A DNA stretch of 64,000 nt from Pseudarthrobacter sp. fls2-241-R2A-127 (GTDB lineage Bacteria > Actinomycetota > Actinomycetes > Actinomycetales > Micrococcaceae): the NCBI RefSeq assembly GCF_030209355.1, contig NZ_JARVSF010000015.1, positions 62,001-126,000 on the forward strand, read 5' to 3'. The position numbers were made by a program, and so were the translations under genes. Under the pieces are notes generated by a model. The model ran no database searches, was not told the origin of the DNA, and saw nothing but the letters and a program-made list of their open reading frames with translations. Positions within the stretch are counted from its first letter, which is position 1; every line of letters starts with the position of its first letter. This document shows, in pieces, positions 17,441 through 25,188 of the stretch.

Positions 17441-18027
17441 CTAAATTGCACCCGAACCGTGCGTTCCGGTCTTGACAGCGCCCGCCACAGAGATATGCGG
17501 CAGGGAAGCCAGGCCGCAATGGCTGACGCACCCCAAAAGGGCATGCCAGTTGAAATGCTCAGTTATCCAAGCACAAAACGGCAGCCCGAGCGCTCCGCCA
17601 ACACCAAGCGATGCACTCACCAGGGCAATTGCCGATCCCATGCGCTCGTTCGGGACGTTGTCGCGAAGAATCGAAATTCCGAGCGGGATCACCCCCGTGC
17701 CCGTGCCTTGGAGCGCCCGTCCCCACGATCAGCGGCGCAATTGTGGGTGAGAGTGCGCAAATGAAAGCACCCTACGACCAACAGGGATAGTAGAACCAGC
17801 GCCACCAGCCGTTTCCCATACATGTCCCCGAGCTTGCCGGAAATAGGCGTGCAGATCGCTGATACAAGGAGAGTCACTGTGATAACCCAAGCATTGTCCG
17901 CGCGAGCAGCGCCAAGTAGATCAGGGAGCTTCGACTGAATCGGAATCAAGATCGTCTGCATGAATGATGTCCCCATCCCCGCAAACCCGGGTACGGCTAT
18001 CAGCAGATTGAGCCGACCCTTTCCAGA
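17441..18027 (-). pseudogene. decayed MFS exporter (DHA2-like) fragment
   Basis: Pieces of one major-facilitator transporter lie in successive frames. LLIAVPGFAGMGTSFMQTIL and ISGKLGDMYGKRLVALVLLS (17760-18015) come first. About 17755 a shift is needed for ICALSPTIAPLIVG, and about 17710 another for ALQGTGTGVIPLGISILRDN. After HFNWHAL near 17535 the frame shifts again to FWGASAIAAW. Motif A (GKLGDMYGKR) is intact. At least three frameshifts and the absence of the C-terminal half show that it is dead. It covers only about the first five membrane helices of the usual fourteen. Coding-like sequence upstream (18015-18145, VADKARDIAAIESVATNVAE) may be its beginning or another broken gene. Confidence 0.6.
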
Positions 18028-18155
18028 CCCGCTGCACCGGGCTTTCTGTGGCGGAATTCCGCTGCCTTGCTGCTAGCTCCGCTACATTCGTTGCCACCGA
18101 CTCGATCGCGGCGATATCGCGCGCTTTGTCTGCAACGGTGCGGCATTGCCGTCAC

Positions 18156-18193
18156 TTGCAAGCCTAGTATCACGTGTGCATAATAGTTACACG
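18156..18193 (+). promoter_or_regulatory. promoter and operator of the ABC importer operon
   Basis: A good sigma-70-type promoter reads TTGCAA (18156-18161), 17 bases, CATAAT (18179-18184). Between the boxes lies TATCACGTGT (18168-18177), nine bases of which match the perfect palindrome TATCACGTGATA beside the LacI gene at 37464. An inverted repeat CGTGT (18173-18177) / ACACG (18189-18193) straddles the -10 box. A repressor bound here would block polymerase. The regulator may be the LacI protein of 36364-37359. Confidence 0.55.
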
Positions 18194-18364
18194 CGTCACA
18201 ATGAATCGTTACAACTGGCAATCGAGGCTCCGCGTCCTGACAGGGTGCCTCCACTTACAGAGCTAGCACCTTGGTATCTGTGCCGAACGCATCCAAGGCC
18301 GGTGACGAATTGTCCGCCCCTAACTTCGCCTTTTTTTGCCCCCACTATGACAAAGGAGTTCCCA

Positions 18365-19906
18365 GTGACCAAAGTACTGCGCCCGAGAGCCGTGCGGACA
18401 GGGGGCAGCGTTGTTGCTGTCGGCCTAACGCTTGCCTTGGGGCTTACCGCATGTAGTGCCCCGGCCAAAGAAGCTTCCCAGGAGTCGCGCACTCTCGCTT
18501 TCGCGATCGGCGGACAACCCTCCTCATTCGACCCCGCACAGGCCGAAGTCGGGGAAGCGGCCTACATCTGGACGGGAATATACGACACCCTGCTCAAAGT
18601 GGACGCTGACGGCGCTGTAAAGCCCTCAGCGGCAAAGAGCTGGGAATACTCGAGCGACGCAATGACGCTCACCCTGGACCTGCGGGACGGCCTCAAGTTC
18701 AGTGATGGCGCGGAGGTAACGTCTGAAGATGTGGCGGCCACTATCGAGCGTAGCCGCACTACCCCTGGTATCCGCGTGCCGGACTTGGCGTCGGTTAAAT
18801 CCGTTGATACGCCGGACGACCACACGGTCGTTCTGAACCTTTCCAAGCCGGACCCCGCTCTGTTGGTGAACCTTGCAACAGGGGCCGGCATTATCGCTGA
18901 GGCAAAGAAGCTCGGTGACGAAAATCTTGCCCTCGACCCGATCGGTTCGGGTCCCTATGTTTTGGACAAGAATGCAACCGTGAACGGTTCGACTTATGTC
19001 CTTAAGAGGCGCGATGACTATTGGGACCTCCAGGACTACCCGTACAAAACCGTTACCATCCGCGTTATTGAGGACTCACAGGCAAAATTCAACGCGTTGC
19101 AGGCCGGTGAGCTGGACGCAGGTACAGCGTCTGCGGCACAGATTGCCACGCTTCCTGAGGGAGCCTTTGAGAAGAAGAAGATCGAAGCTCAGGCTTGGGG
19201 TGGACTGCTCTTCCTCGATCGGACTGGCAGTGTTGTACCAGCGCTGGGCGACAAACGTGTGCGTGAAGCCATCAATATGGCCTTTGACCGGGATCTCTAC
19301 GCAAAGCAGCTTATGTCGGGCGGTGCCCGGGCCACGAGTCAGTTCTACAACCCAATCCAGTCCGGATACGATCCAGATCTTGAGGGCTACTACAAGCACG
19401 ATCCTGAGGGGGCGCGAAAGCTCCTTGCCGAAGCTGGCTACCCCGATGGCTTTGCTCTCACCATGCCAAGTTCTTACTTCTCGCATACTTTTGAGCCGGC
19501 GATAACGCAGTCCTTGGCGGATATTGGAATCAAGGTAACTTGGGAATCCGTCCCTCCCCAAGACGTTTTTCCATCCCTTTCGAGCGGAAAGTACGGAATG
19601 GCTTGGTATTTCGAGGGTTTGAACTCCCCCTCCATTCAAACCCGAGCCAACCTTCAAAAGGGCGGTGCACTTAACCCGTCGGGCTATGAATCTCCGGAGC
19701 TAAACAGCCTGCTCTCTGAGGCTGCACAGACGACGGACCCCGATGCCCAGGGAGCGGTGTACAAGCGGATCAACCGGTACTCGGTAGAAAACGCCCTGGT
19801 GGCACCGCTGGTATATTCCAGCGGCACGTGGTTGACCAAGCCGGGGGTGAAGTACCTGCCTAACGGCGCTGTGCCTATCTACCTCAGCAATATCGGCGCC
19901 AACTAA
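18365..19906 (+). CDS. ABC importer solute-binding lipoprotein, family 5
   Basis: 513 residues from GTG 18365, chosen for the perfect AAAGGAG six bases before it. The signal peptide ends in a lipobox (GLTLALGLTAC), so the protein is anchored to the outer face of the membrane. The family 5 (DppA/OppA) signature is present: SFDPAQAEVGEAAYIWTGIY, KFSDGAEVTSEDVAATI and SGPYVLDKNA. Family 5 proteins bind peptides, but in actinobacteria many bind plant oligosaccharides, which the glycosidase neighbours favour. It is the first gene of a four-gene importer operon and is followed by a strong stem-loop. Confidence 0.92.
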   Translation: MTKVLRPRAVRTGGSVVAVGLTLALGLTACSAPAKEASQESRTLAFAIGGQPSSFDPAQAEVGEAAYIWTGIYDTLLKVDADGAVKPSAAKSWEYSSDAMTLTLDLRDGLKFSDGAEVTSEDVAATIERSRTTPGIRVPDLASVKSVDTPDDHTVVLNLSKPDPALLVNLATGAGIIAEAKKLGDENLALDPIGSGPYVLDKNATVNGSTYVLKRRDDYWDLQDYPYKTVTIRVIEDSQAKFNALQAGELDAGTASAAQIATLPEGAFEKKKIEAQAWGGLLFLDRTGSVVPALGDKRVREAINMAFDRDLYAKQLMSGGARATSQFYNPIQSGYDPDLEGYYKHDPEGARKLLAEAGYPDGFALTMPSSYFSHTFEPAITQSLADIGIKVTWESVPPQDVFPSLSSGKYGMAWYFEGLNSPSIQTRANLQKGGALNPSGYESPELNSLLSEAAQTTDPDAQGAVYKRINRYSVENALVAPLVYSSGTWLTKPGVKYLPNGAVPIYLSNIGAN

Positions 19907-19911
19907 ACCTT

Positions 19912-19945
19912 GTGCGCGGCCCCGGAGCGACCTGGGGCCGCGCAC
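19912..19945 (+). terminator. stem-loop between binding protein and permease genes
   Basis: A perfect 12-base stem GTGCGCGGCCCC / GGGGCCGCGCAC with a 10-base loop starts 6 bases after the binding-protein stop. There is no T-run. In such operons it usually stabilises the upstream message or stops part of transcription, giving more binding protein than permease. Confidence 0.7.
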
Positions 19946-19971
19946 CTTGAATTGCAACTTTTAGGAACAGC

Positions 19972-20913
19972 ATGATCACATACGTGCTGCGGCGCCTCGG
20001 CGCTGGCATCATTCTGGCGGTTCTGGTCACCTTCATCACTTACCTCCTTTTGGCACCCTCCTTCGAAAAAATTGTTAGGTCCATTCTGGGCACGGCTGCC
20101 ACAGACGCAAACGTTGCAGGGAGAATGCAGAAACTGGGTTATGACCGCCCCGTCGGGGTGCAGTATCTGGACTGGTTGGGCGGCGTATTTAAAGGCGACT
20201 TCGGCCGTTCGCTTTTCACCAGTGAATTAGTAGGACCGGCGGTCACTCAGCGGTTGGGCGTAACCCTGTCCATCGTGCTGCCAGCGTTGGCGATCACTGT
20301 TTTACTGAGTATCGCCCTCGGTGTCATCGCTGCTGTCCGGGGCGGAACAATTGACAAGATCTCCCAAGGTGTTTCCCTTATTGGCATGCTCGTTCCGTCG
20401 CTACTGCTTGCCATTGTTCTGGTGCTGATCTTTGCAGTAACACTGCGCTGGTTGCCCGCGACGGGGTATGCAGCGCCCTCTTCCAACTTCGACGGCTACC
20501 TGCGTACAGCGGCGATTCCGATTTTTGTTTTGCTAATCGGAGGCGTTGCCAATATGGCAGCACAAGTCCGCGGGGCGATGATAGGCGAGCTTCGTAAAGA
20601 CTACGTACGCACACTCCGCGCGAGGGGTATGAAAAACACAACCGTTGTCATGCAGCACGCACTTCGCAACGCGGTCGGCCCGGCTGTGACGGTGCTGGGG
20701 CTCGAGTTTTTAGCGATGCTGGGCGGCGCGCTTTTCATAGAGAAAGTGTTCGCTCTTCCTGGCTTCGGAACATACGCATTCTCCGCGGCGCTACGGGGGG
20801 ACGTGCCCGTCGTCATGGGGATCACAGGTTTCACTGTTCTTCTGACCGTCACTATCAATCTCCTCGCTGACCTCGTAAATGGATGGCTCAACCCGAAAGC
20901 GAGACTTCAATGA
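19972..20913 (+). CDS. ABC importer permease (DppB type)
   Basis: 313 residues, the normal length of DppB/OppB permeases. Membrane segments are seen at about 10-30, 98-120, 135-160, 178-198, 240-265 and 285-305. The cytoplasmic EAA loop is present in the typical form (YVRTLRARGMKNTTVVMQHALRNAV within one continuous stretch), which docks on the ATPase. It forms the membrane channel with the permease half of the next gene. The start ATG 19972 follows AGGAACAGC. Its stop overlaps the next start (ATGA). Confidence 0.93.
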   Translation: MITYVLRRLGAGIILAVLVTFITYLLLAPSFEKIVRSILGTAATDANVAGRMQKLGYDRPVGVQYLDWLGGVFKGDFGRSLFTSELVGPAVTQRLGVTLSIVLPALAITVLLSIALGVIAAVRGGTIDKISQGVSLIGMLVPSLLLAIVLVLIFAVTLRWLPATGYAAPSSNFDGYLRTAAIPIFVLLIGGVANMAAQVRGAMIGELRKDYVRTLRARGMKNTTVVMQHALRNAVGPAVTVLGLEFLAMLGGALFIEKVFALPGFGTYAFSAALRGDVPVVMGITGFTVLLTVTINLLADLVNGWLNPKARLQ

Positions 20914-22688
20914 GTGTCGAGCAGCTGACAGCCGACCCCGACCTTGAAGCATCTGCAAGAACACCACTATGGAAGCGCCTGGCTGGCGACCCTCAGGCGG
21001 TGATCACCGGGGCGATCCTGACGGTGATCGTGTTGGTCGGATTCCTCGGACCATTTTTCTGGACGCACGACCCCAACGCAGCAGATTTGAACTACGCTAA
21101 CGCCTTACCGGGTGACCCAAACCGGCCCTTGGGGGGTGACCAAAACGGGCGGGACATTCTCGCCCGTCTTCTGGCGTCCACCCAGACCAGCATTATCGCG
21201 GGCTTGATTGGCGTGATAGTGGCACTTCTTGTCGGAGTCACGGCAGGGCTCGTGGGCGGATACCTCGGTTCCAAGACATCAGCTGTCACCGAATGGCTGT
21301 TCAACCTGGTCATGACCTTCCCGGGTATTCTCCTCCTAATCCTGTTGATGCCGGTCACGGGCGGCGATTACCGCGTCACCATGGTGATCTACGGCGTACT
21401 GCTGTCACCTGCCATCTTCCGCATTGTCCGCGGACTTGTTATTGCAACCAAGGGGGAACTCTTCGTCGACGCAGCGCGGGTGTCAGGACTCACGGACACA
21501 CGCATCCTCGCCCGGCACATCCTGGCCGTCATCCGCGGCCCCATCATCGTGGCTTCTGCTTTCCTGGTAGGTACCGCCATTGGTGTGCAGGCAGGCCTCG
21601 CATTTCTTGGGGTAGGTTCCAGCGCCGTTCCGAGCTTCGGGTCTATGGTCTCTGAGGGCTTTACCAACCTATACCTTCGGCCGATGCAATTCCTGTGGCC
21701 CAGCATCACGCTGGGACTGATCACTGCCTGTCTCATTCTGTTTGGCAATGCGCTTCGAGATGCCCTGGAAGGCGGGCAGAAGAACGTCGGTGGCAGAAAG
21801 TCACGCCGTCCCGCGTCCTCGGCAAGGCCTCTCGAACCCATCCCTTCCGAGGAAAACGCGTTGTTGGTGGTGCGGGATCTACAAATCGGGTACCCCGCGT
21901 CCGACGGAACCGTCCGCCCTGTGGTCAAGGGAGTCAACTTCACCCTAAATAAGGGCGAAATTCTGGGCCTCGTCGGGGAGTCTGGATCGGGAAAATCGCA
22001 AACAGCCTTTTCGATCCTTAAATTGCTTCCTGCGGAAGCGGTCATCTTGGGCGGGTCGGTTTGGTTCGATGGCATCAACCTTCTGGAGGCCTCAGAACGG
22101 GATATGCAAAAGATCCGCGGCCGTCGTATTGGATATATTCCCCAGGAACCGATGTCCAATTTGGATCCTTCCTACCGAGTGGGCGCGCAGCTTGTGAAGT
22201 CTGTTCGGGCTACCACAGGGGTTGACCGCAAGGAAGCAAAAGCACGGGTCATGGAGTTGCTGGAGCGCGTCGGGATTGCTAACCCGGAGCGGGTGTACCG
22301 CTCGTACCCCTTCCAAATTTCGGGTGGCATGGCTCAACGTGTCCTCATTGCAGGTGCCGTTGCCAGCCGTCCGGCACTTCTCATTGCCGATGAACCAACC
22401 ACAGCTCTTGACGTGACGGTCCAGGCTGAAATTCTTGACCTTCTCCGGGACCTGCAAAAGGATCTGGACCTTGCAATCATTCTTGTTACTCACAACTTCG
22501 GGGTCGTCGCCGACATCTGCGAGCGAATAGCCGTTATGAAAGACGGGCGGATTGTGGAAACTGGTGAAGCCGTGGACGTGTTCGATAACCCGGCGTCGGC
22601 CTACACAAAGTCACTTTTGGCCGCAATTTTGGACGAATCCACCGTTCGCGCTGATAGACCAGCCGCACTAGCGCAGAAGCAGGAATGA
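20910..22688 (+). CDS. ABC importer permease-ATPase fusion (DppC-DppD)
   Basis: 592 residues from ATG 20910 (ATGA overlap with the previous stop). Residues 1-300 are a DppC-type permease: about six membrane segments, GGDQNGRDILARLLAST, and the EAA loop near DAARVSGLTDTRILARHIL. After a basic linker, residues about 320-580 form a full ATPase: Walker A GESGSGKSQT, signature ISGGMAQRV, Walker B LLIADEPTTALD and the switch His in ILVTHNFG. Channel and motor are joined in one chain, an arrangement known in some actinobacteria. It would pair with DppB on one side and the next ATPase on the other. Confidence 0.92.
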   Translation: MSVEQLTADPDLEASARTPLWKRLAGDPQAVITGAILTVIVLVGFLGPFFWTHDPNAADLNYANALPGDPNRPLGGDQNGRDILARLLASTQTSIIAGLIGVIVALLVGVTAGLVGGYLGSKTSAVTEWLFNLVMTFPGILLLILLMPVTGGDYRVTMVIYGVLLSPAIFRIVRGLVIATKGELFVDAARVSGLTDTRILARHILAVIRGPIIVASAFLVGTAIGVQAGLAFLGVGSSAVPSFGSMVSEGFTNLYLRPMQFLWPSITLGLITACLILFGNALRDALEGGQKNVGGRKSRRPASSARPLEPIPSEENALLVVRDLQIGYPASDGTVRPVVKGVNFTLNKGEILGLVGESGSGKSQTAFSILKLLPAEAVILGGSVWFDGINLLEASERDMQKIRGRRIGYIPQEPMSNLDPSYRVGAQLVKSVRATTGVDRKEAKARVMELLERVGIANPERVYRSYPFQISGGMAQRVLIAGAVASRPALLIADEPTTALDVTVQAEILDLLRDLQKDLDLAIILVTHNFGVVADICERIAVMKDGRIVETGEAVDVFDNPASAYTKSLLAAILDESTVRADRPAALAQKQE

Positions 22689-23557
22689 TGAACCCTTTAC
22701 TGCAAGTTAACAACCTGCACGTCGCCTACCCCAGTAAGAAGTTCTTCAAACCCGCCCTGGAAATCATTCATGGGGTGTCCCTCGATCTGGCCCCAGGAGA
22801 GACCCTGGGTATCGTGGGTGAATCAGGCTCCGGGAAAACCACCATCGGCCGCGCCGTTCTCGGTCTTGCACCTGTCACCAAGGGAAGCATTGAGTTTGAG
22901 GGTAAGGACATTTCCCATGCCGGCAAAGCAGAACGGCGGAAGATCGCACGCGATCTTCAGGTCGTGTTTCAGGATCCCTACAGTTCTCTAAATCCAGCTA
23001 TGGCCGTCGGCGACATTCTCAGCGAACCGCTGGTAACGCTCGGCGCGACCCGCGCTGACGCACGCAGGCGGGTGCGGACGCTGCTCGATCAGGTCGGTCT
23101 TCCCCACGACGCCGCTGACCGGCTTCCCAGGGAATTCAGCGGAGGGCAACGCCAGCGCGTTGCCATCGCCCGGGCCCTCGGCCCCAAGCCCAGGCTCATT
23201 GTCTGCGATGAACCTGTCTCCGCGCTGGACCTTAGCACGCAGGCACTCGTGCTTGAGCTGCTCTTAGACATACAGCGCGAGACCGGCGTGGCATACCTCT
23301 TCATTTCACATGATCTCGCCGTCGTACGTCATATCAGTCATCGCGTGGCTGTGGTGTACCGCGGTGAAATCGTCGAGACTGGCCCGGCCGAAGACGTCAC
23401 GTTAAAGCCGGAACATCCCTACACCCAGAGGCTGTTGCTTGCCGCTCCCATCCCCCATCCGGTCCAGCAGGAGCGGCGCCGCGCCGAACGCCTTCGGCTT
23501 CGTGAACAGCAACGGGAACAGCACGAACAGACCGCAGTAGGCCTAAGCCGCGCCTGA
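22685..23557 (+). CDS. ABC importer ATPase (DppF type)
   Basis: 290 residues starting at ATG 22685 (ATGATG, overlapping the previous stop). It has Walker [11 protein letters not shown], the signature [15 protein letters not shown], Walker [13 protein letters not shown] and the switch His in FISHDLAVV. The C-terminal segment with [16 protein letters not shown] is the oligopeptide-transporter C-terminal region that distinguishes DppD/F from other ATPases. The very end is Arg/Glu/Gln-rich. It powers transport together with the fused ATPase. It is the last gene of the importer operon; a 219-base gap precedes the beta-glucosidase gene. Confidence 0.93.
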   Translation: MMNPLLQVNNLHVAYPSKKFFKPALEIIHGVSLDLAPGETLGIVGESGSGKTTIGRAVLGLAPVTKGSIEFEGKDISHAGKAERRKIARDLQVVFQDPYSSLNPAMAVGDILSEPLVTLGATRADARRRVRTLLDQVGLPHDAADRLPREFSGGQRQRVAIARALGPKPRLIVCDEPVSALDLSTQALVLELLLDIQRETGVAYLFISHDLAVVRHISHRVAVVYRGEIVETGPAEDVTLKPEHPYTQRLLLAAPIPHPVQQERRRAERLRLREQQREQHEQTAVGLSRA

Positions 23558-23776
23558 AGCCAGAAATCTGTCGTGGAGCTGCAATCCCGGGTAGCGAAAA
23601 CAGTAGCCAATATTGATTTTCCTGTCGGCTAACAGGCACTTGCTAAAACTCCCATCGGGCCATGTTTACTTCGATATCGTTCCATGGCCACCGCCACCTG
23701 TTGGGTGTTACGAACAGCTCCCCGGGGCTCCGTGGCTTCGAAAAACCTGCAACACCTACTACCCAAGGAGATTTAT

Positions 23777-24997
23777 ATGAACAGCTTTCCCGATGGATTT
23801 CTTTGGGGGGCCTCTACAGCACCCCACCAGGTAGAAGGCAACAACGTCAACAGTGACTGGTGGGCCAGGGAAAGCAAAGTTCCGGGCATGGAGCCCAGCG
23901 GCGACGCGAACGACAGCTACCACCGATACCGGGAAGACATCGCACTCCTGGCTGACGCCGGACTCAACACCTACCGCTTTGGTCTCGAGTGGGCACGGAT
24001 CCAACCCCGGCCCGACCAGTTCTCACGAGCGGAGCTCGCCCACTACCGCCGCATGATCGAGGCGTGTTTCGAGTTCGGGATTACTCCCGTTGTTACCTTG
24101 CACCACTTCTCCAACCCGCAGTGGTTCCAAGAAGAAGGGGGCTGGCGCAGCCCGGGTGCCACGGACCGGTTCGCAGCGTATGTTACCGAAGCATCAACAA
24201 TTTTGGGTGGCGTTGAATGGGTCCTTACCATCAACGAACCGAATCAAATGGCAATGATGGTCATGCTCCAGGAAGCGGCCAAAAAGGGCACGCTTCAGAA
24301 GTGGCAAAGCCCAACGGTCCAAGGAGAACCGGACCGAGCGCGAATTGCAGCAAGTCTTCCGATTCCGGAACCGGAATACGGGGAGCCTTTCATCAGGGCT
24401 CACCACGGCGTCCGTGACATCGTGCGTGAGCGCACAGGAGCAAAGGTTGGTTGGTCCATCGCCAATGGAGCTCTGACCTCCACTCCGGGAGATGAGGAAA
24501 AATTCCGCGAGGTCCTTTACAACTTCGAAGACATGTACCTCCACGCGGCCGAAGGGGATGACTTCATCGGTGTACAGTCCTATTCGAGCCAGGCAGTGGA
24601 TAAAGATGGGCTCGTCCCGCATCCCGAGCACCCGGATAACACCCTCGTTGGTACCTCCTACCGTCCCGACGCGCTGGGCATGGCAGTTCGCCACGTAACC
24701 GATGTAACGGGGCTCCCGATCCTGGTTACCGAGAATGGGATTGCCACTGCGGACGATCGGCGCCGTATCGCCTATACAACCGAGGCCCTTCGCCACCTTG
24801 CCGATGCTATGACCGACGGCGCAGACGTGCGCGGCTACCTGCACTGGAGCTTGCTGGACAACTACGAATGGGGCCACTGGGGACCAACGTTCGGGCTCAT
24901 CGCCGTTGACCGGGATTCCTTTGTCCGTTCTCCGAAACCAAGCTTGGCTTGGCTCGGAGAAACTGCCCGGACGCGTGGCAAAGCCATTCTTCCGTAG
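23777..24997 (+). CDS. GH1 family beta-glucosidase
   Basis: 406 residues from ATG 23777, with AAGGAG before it. It matches glycoside hydrolase family 1: FPDGFLWGASTAPHQVEG at the start, DSYHRYREDIALLADAGL, the acid/base Glu in LTINEPNQ and the nucleophile Glu in ILVTENGI. The end DNYEWGHWGPTFGLIAVDR is also typical. No signal peptide, so it cleaves disaccharides or glycosides after import. This fits the ABC importer just upstream. It is slightly shorter than the usual 440-470 residues but has all active-site parts. Beta-glucosidase is the likeliest activity; beta-galactosidase, -fucosidase or -xylosidase is possible. Confidence 0.92.
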   Translation: MNSFPDGFLWGASTAPHQVEGNNVNSDWWARESKVPGMEPSGDANDSYHRYREDIALLADAGLNTYRFGLEWARIQPRPDQFSRAELAHYRRMIEACFEFGITPVVTLHHFSNPQWFQEEGGWRSPGATDRFAAYVTEASTILGGVEWVLTINEPNQMAMMVMLQEAAKKGTLQKWQSPTVQGEPDRARIAASLPIPEPEYGEPFIRAHHGVRDIVRERTGAKVGWSIANGALTSTPGDEEKFREVLYNFEDMYLHAAEGDDFIGVQSYSSQAVDKDGLVPHPEHPDNTLVGTSYRPDALGMAVRHVTDVTGLPILVTENGIATADDRRRIAYTTEALRHLADAMTDGADVRGYLHWSLLDNYEWGHWGPTFGLIAVDRDSFVRSPKPSLAWLGETARTRGKAILP

Positions 24998-25142
24998 GTT
25001 TCAGTATCAGCAAATAGAGTTTTGCCCACCGCCCTCTCCTTGGTGCCCAACAGGCCGGCCCACAGCCGACGATCCTGAAGGCCACCAACAAGGGCTGTGC
25101 GCAACTTAGCGGTTAGTCGGCGGCAACTGACGGCGGGGCGGG

Positions 25143-25155
25143 TTGGTCAGACCAA
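25143..25155. promoter_or_regulatory. GntR/FadR-like palindrome
   Basis: TTGGTC-A-GACCAA is a perfect 13-base palindrome 34 bases before the GH106-like gene. It fits the TGGTNNNACCA pattern common for FadR-subfamily GntR repressors. No GntR gene is in the window, so the regulator would be elsewhere. Confidence 0.5.
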
Positions 25156-25188
25156 TCGCGGCATTAATTCACACGACAGAAGAGGACT

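Noticed and set aside
16930..17544. 204-residue frame on the minus strand
   Set aside because: Only its first residues belong to the decayed exporter; the rest reads without motifs.
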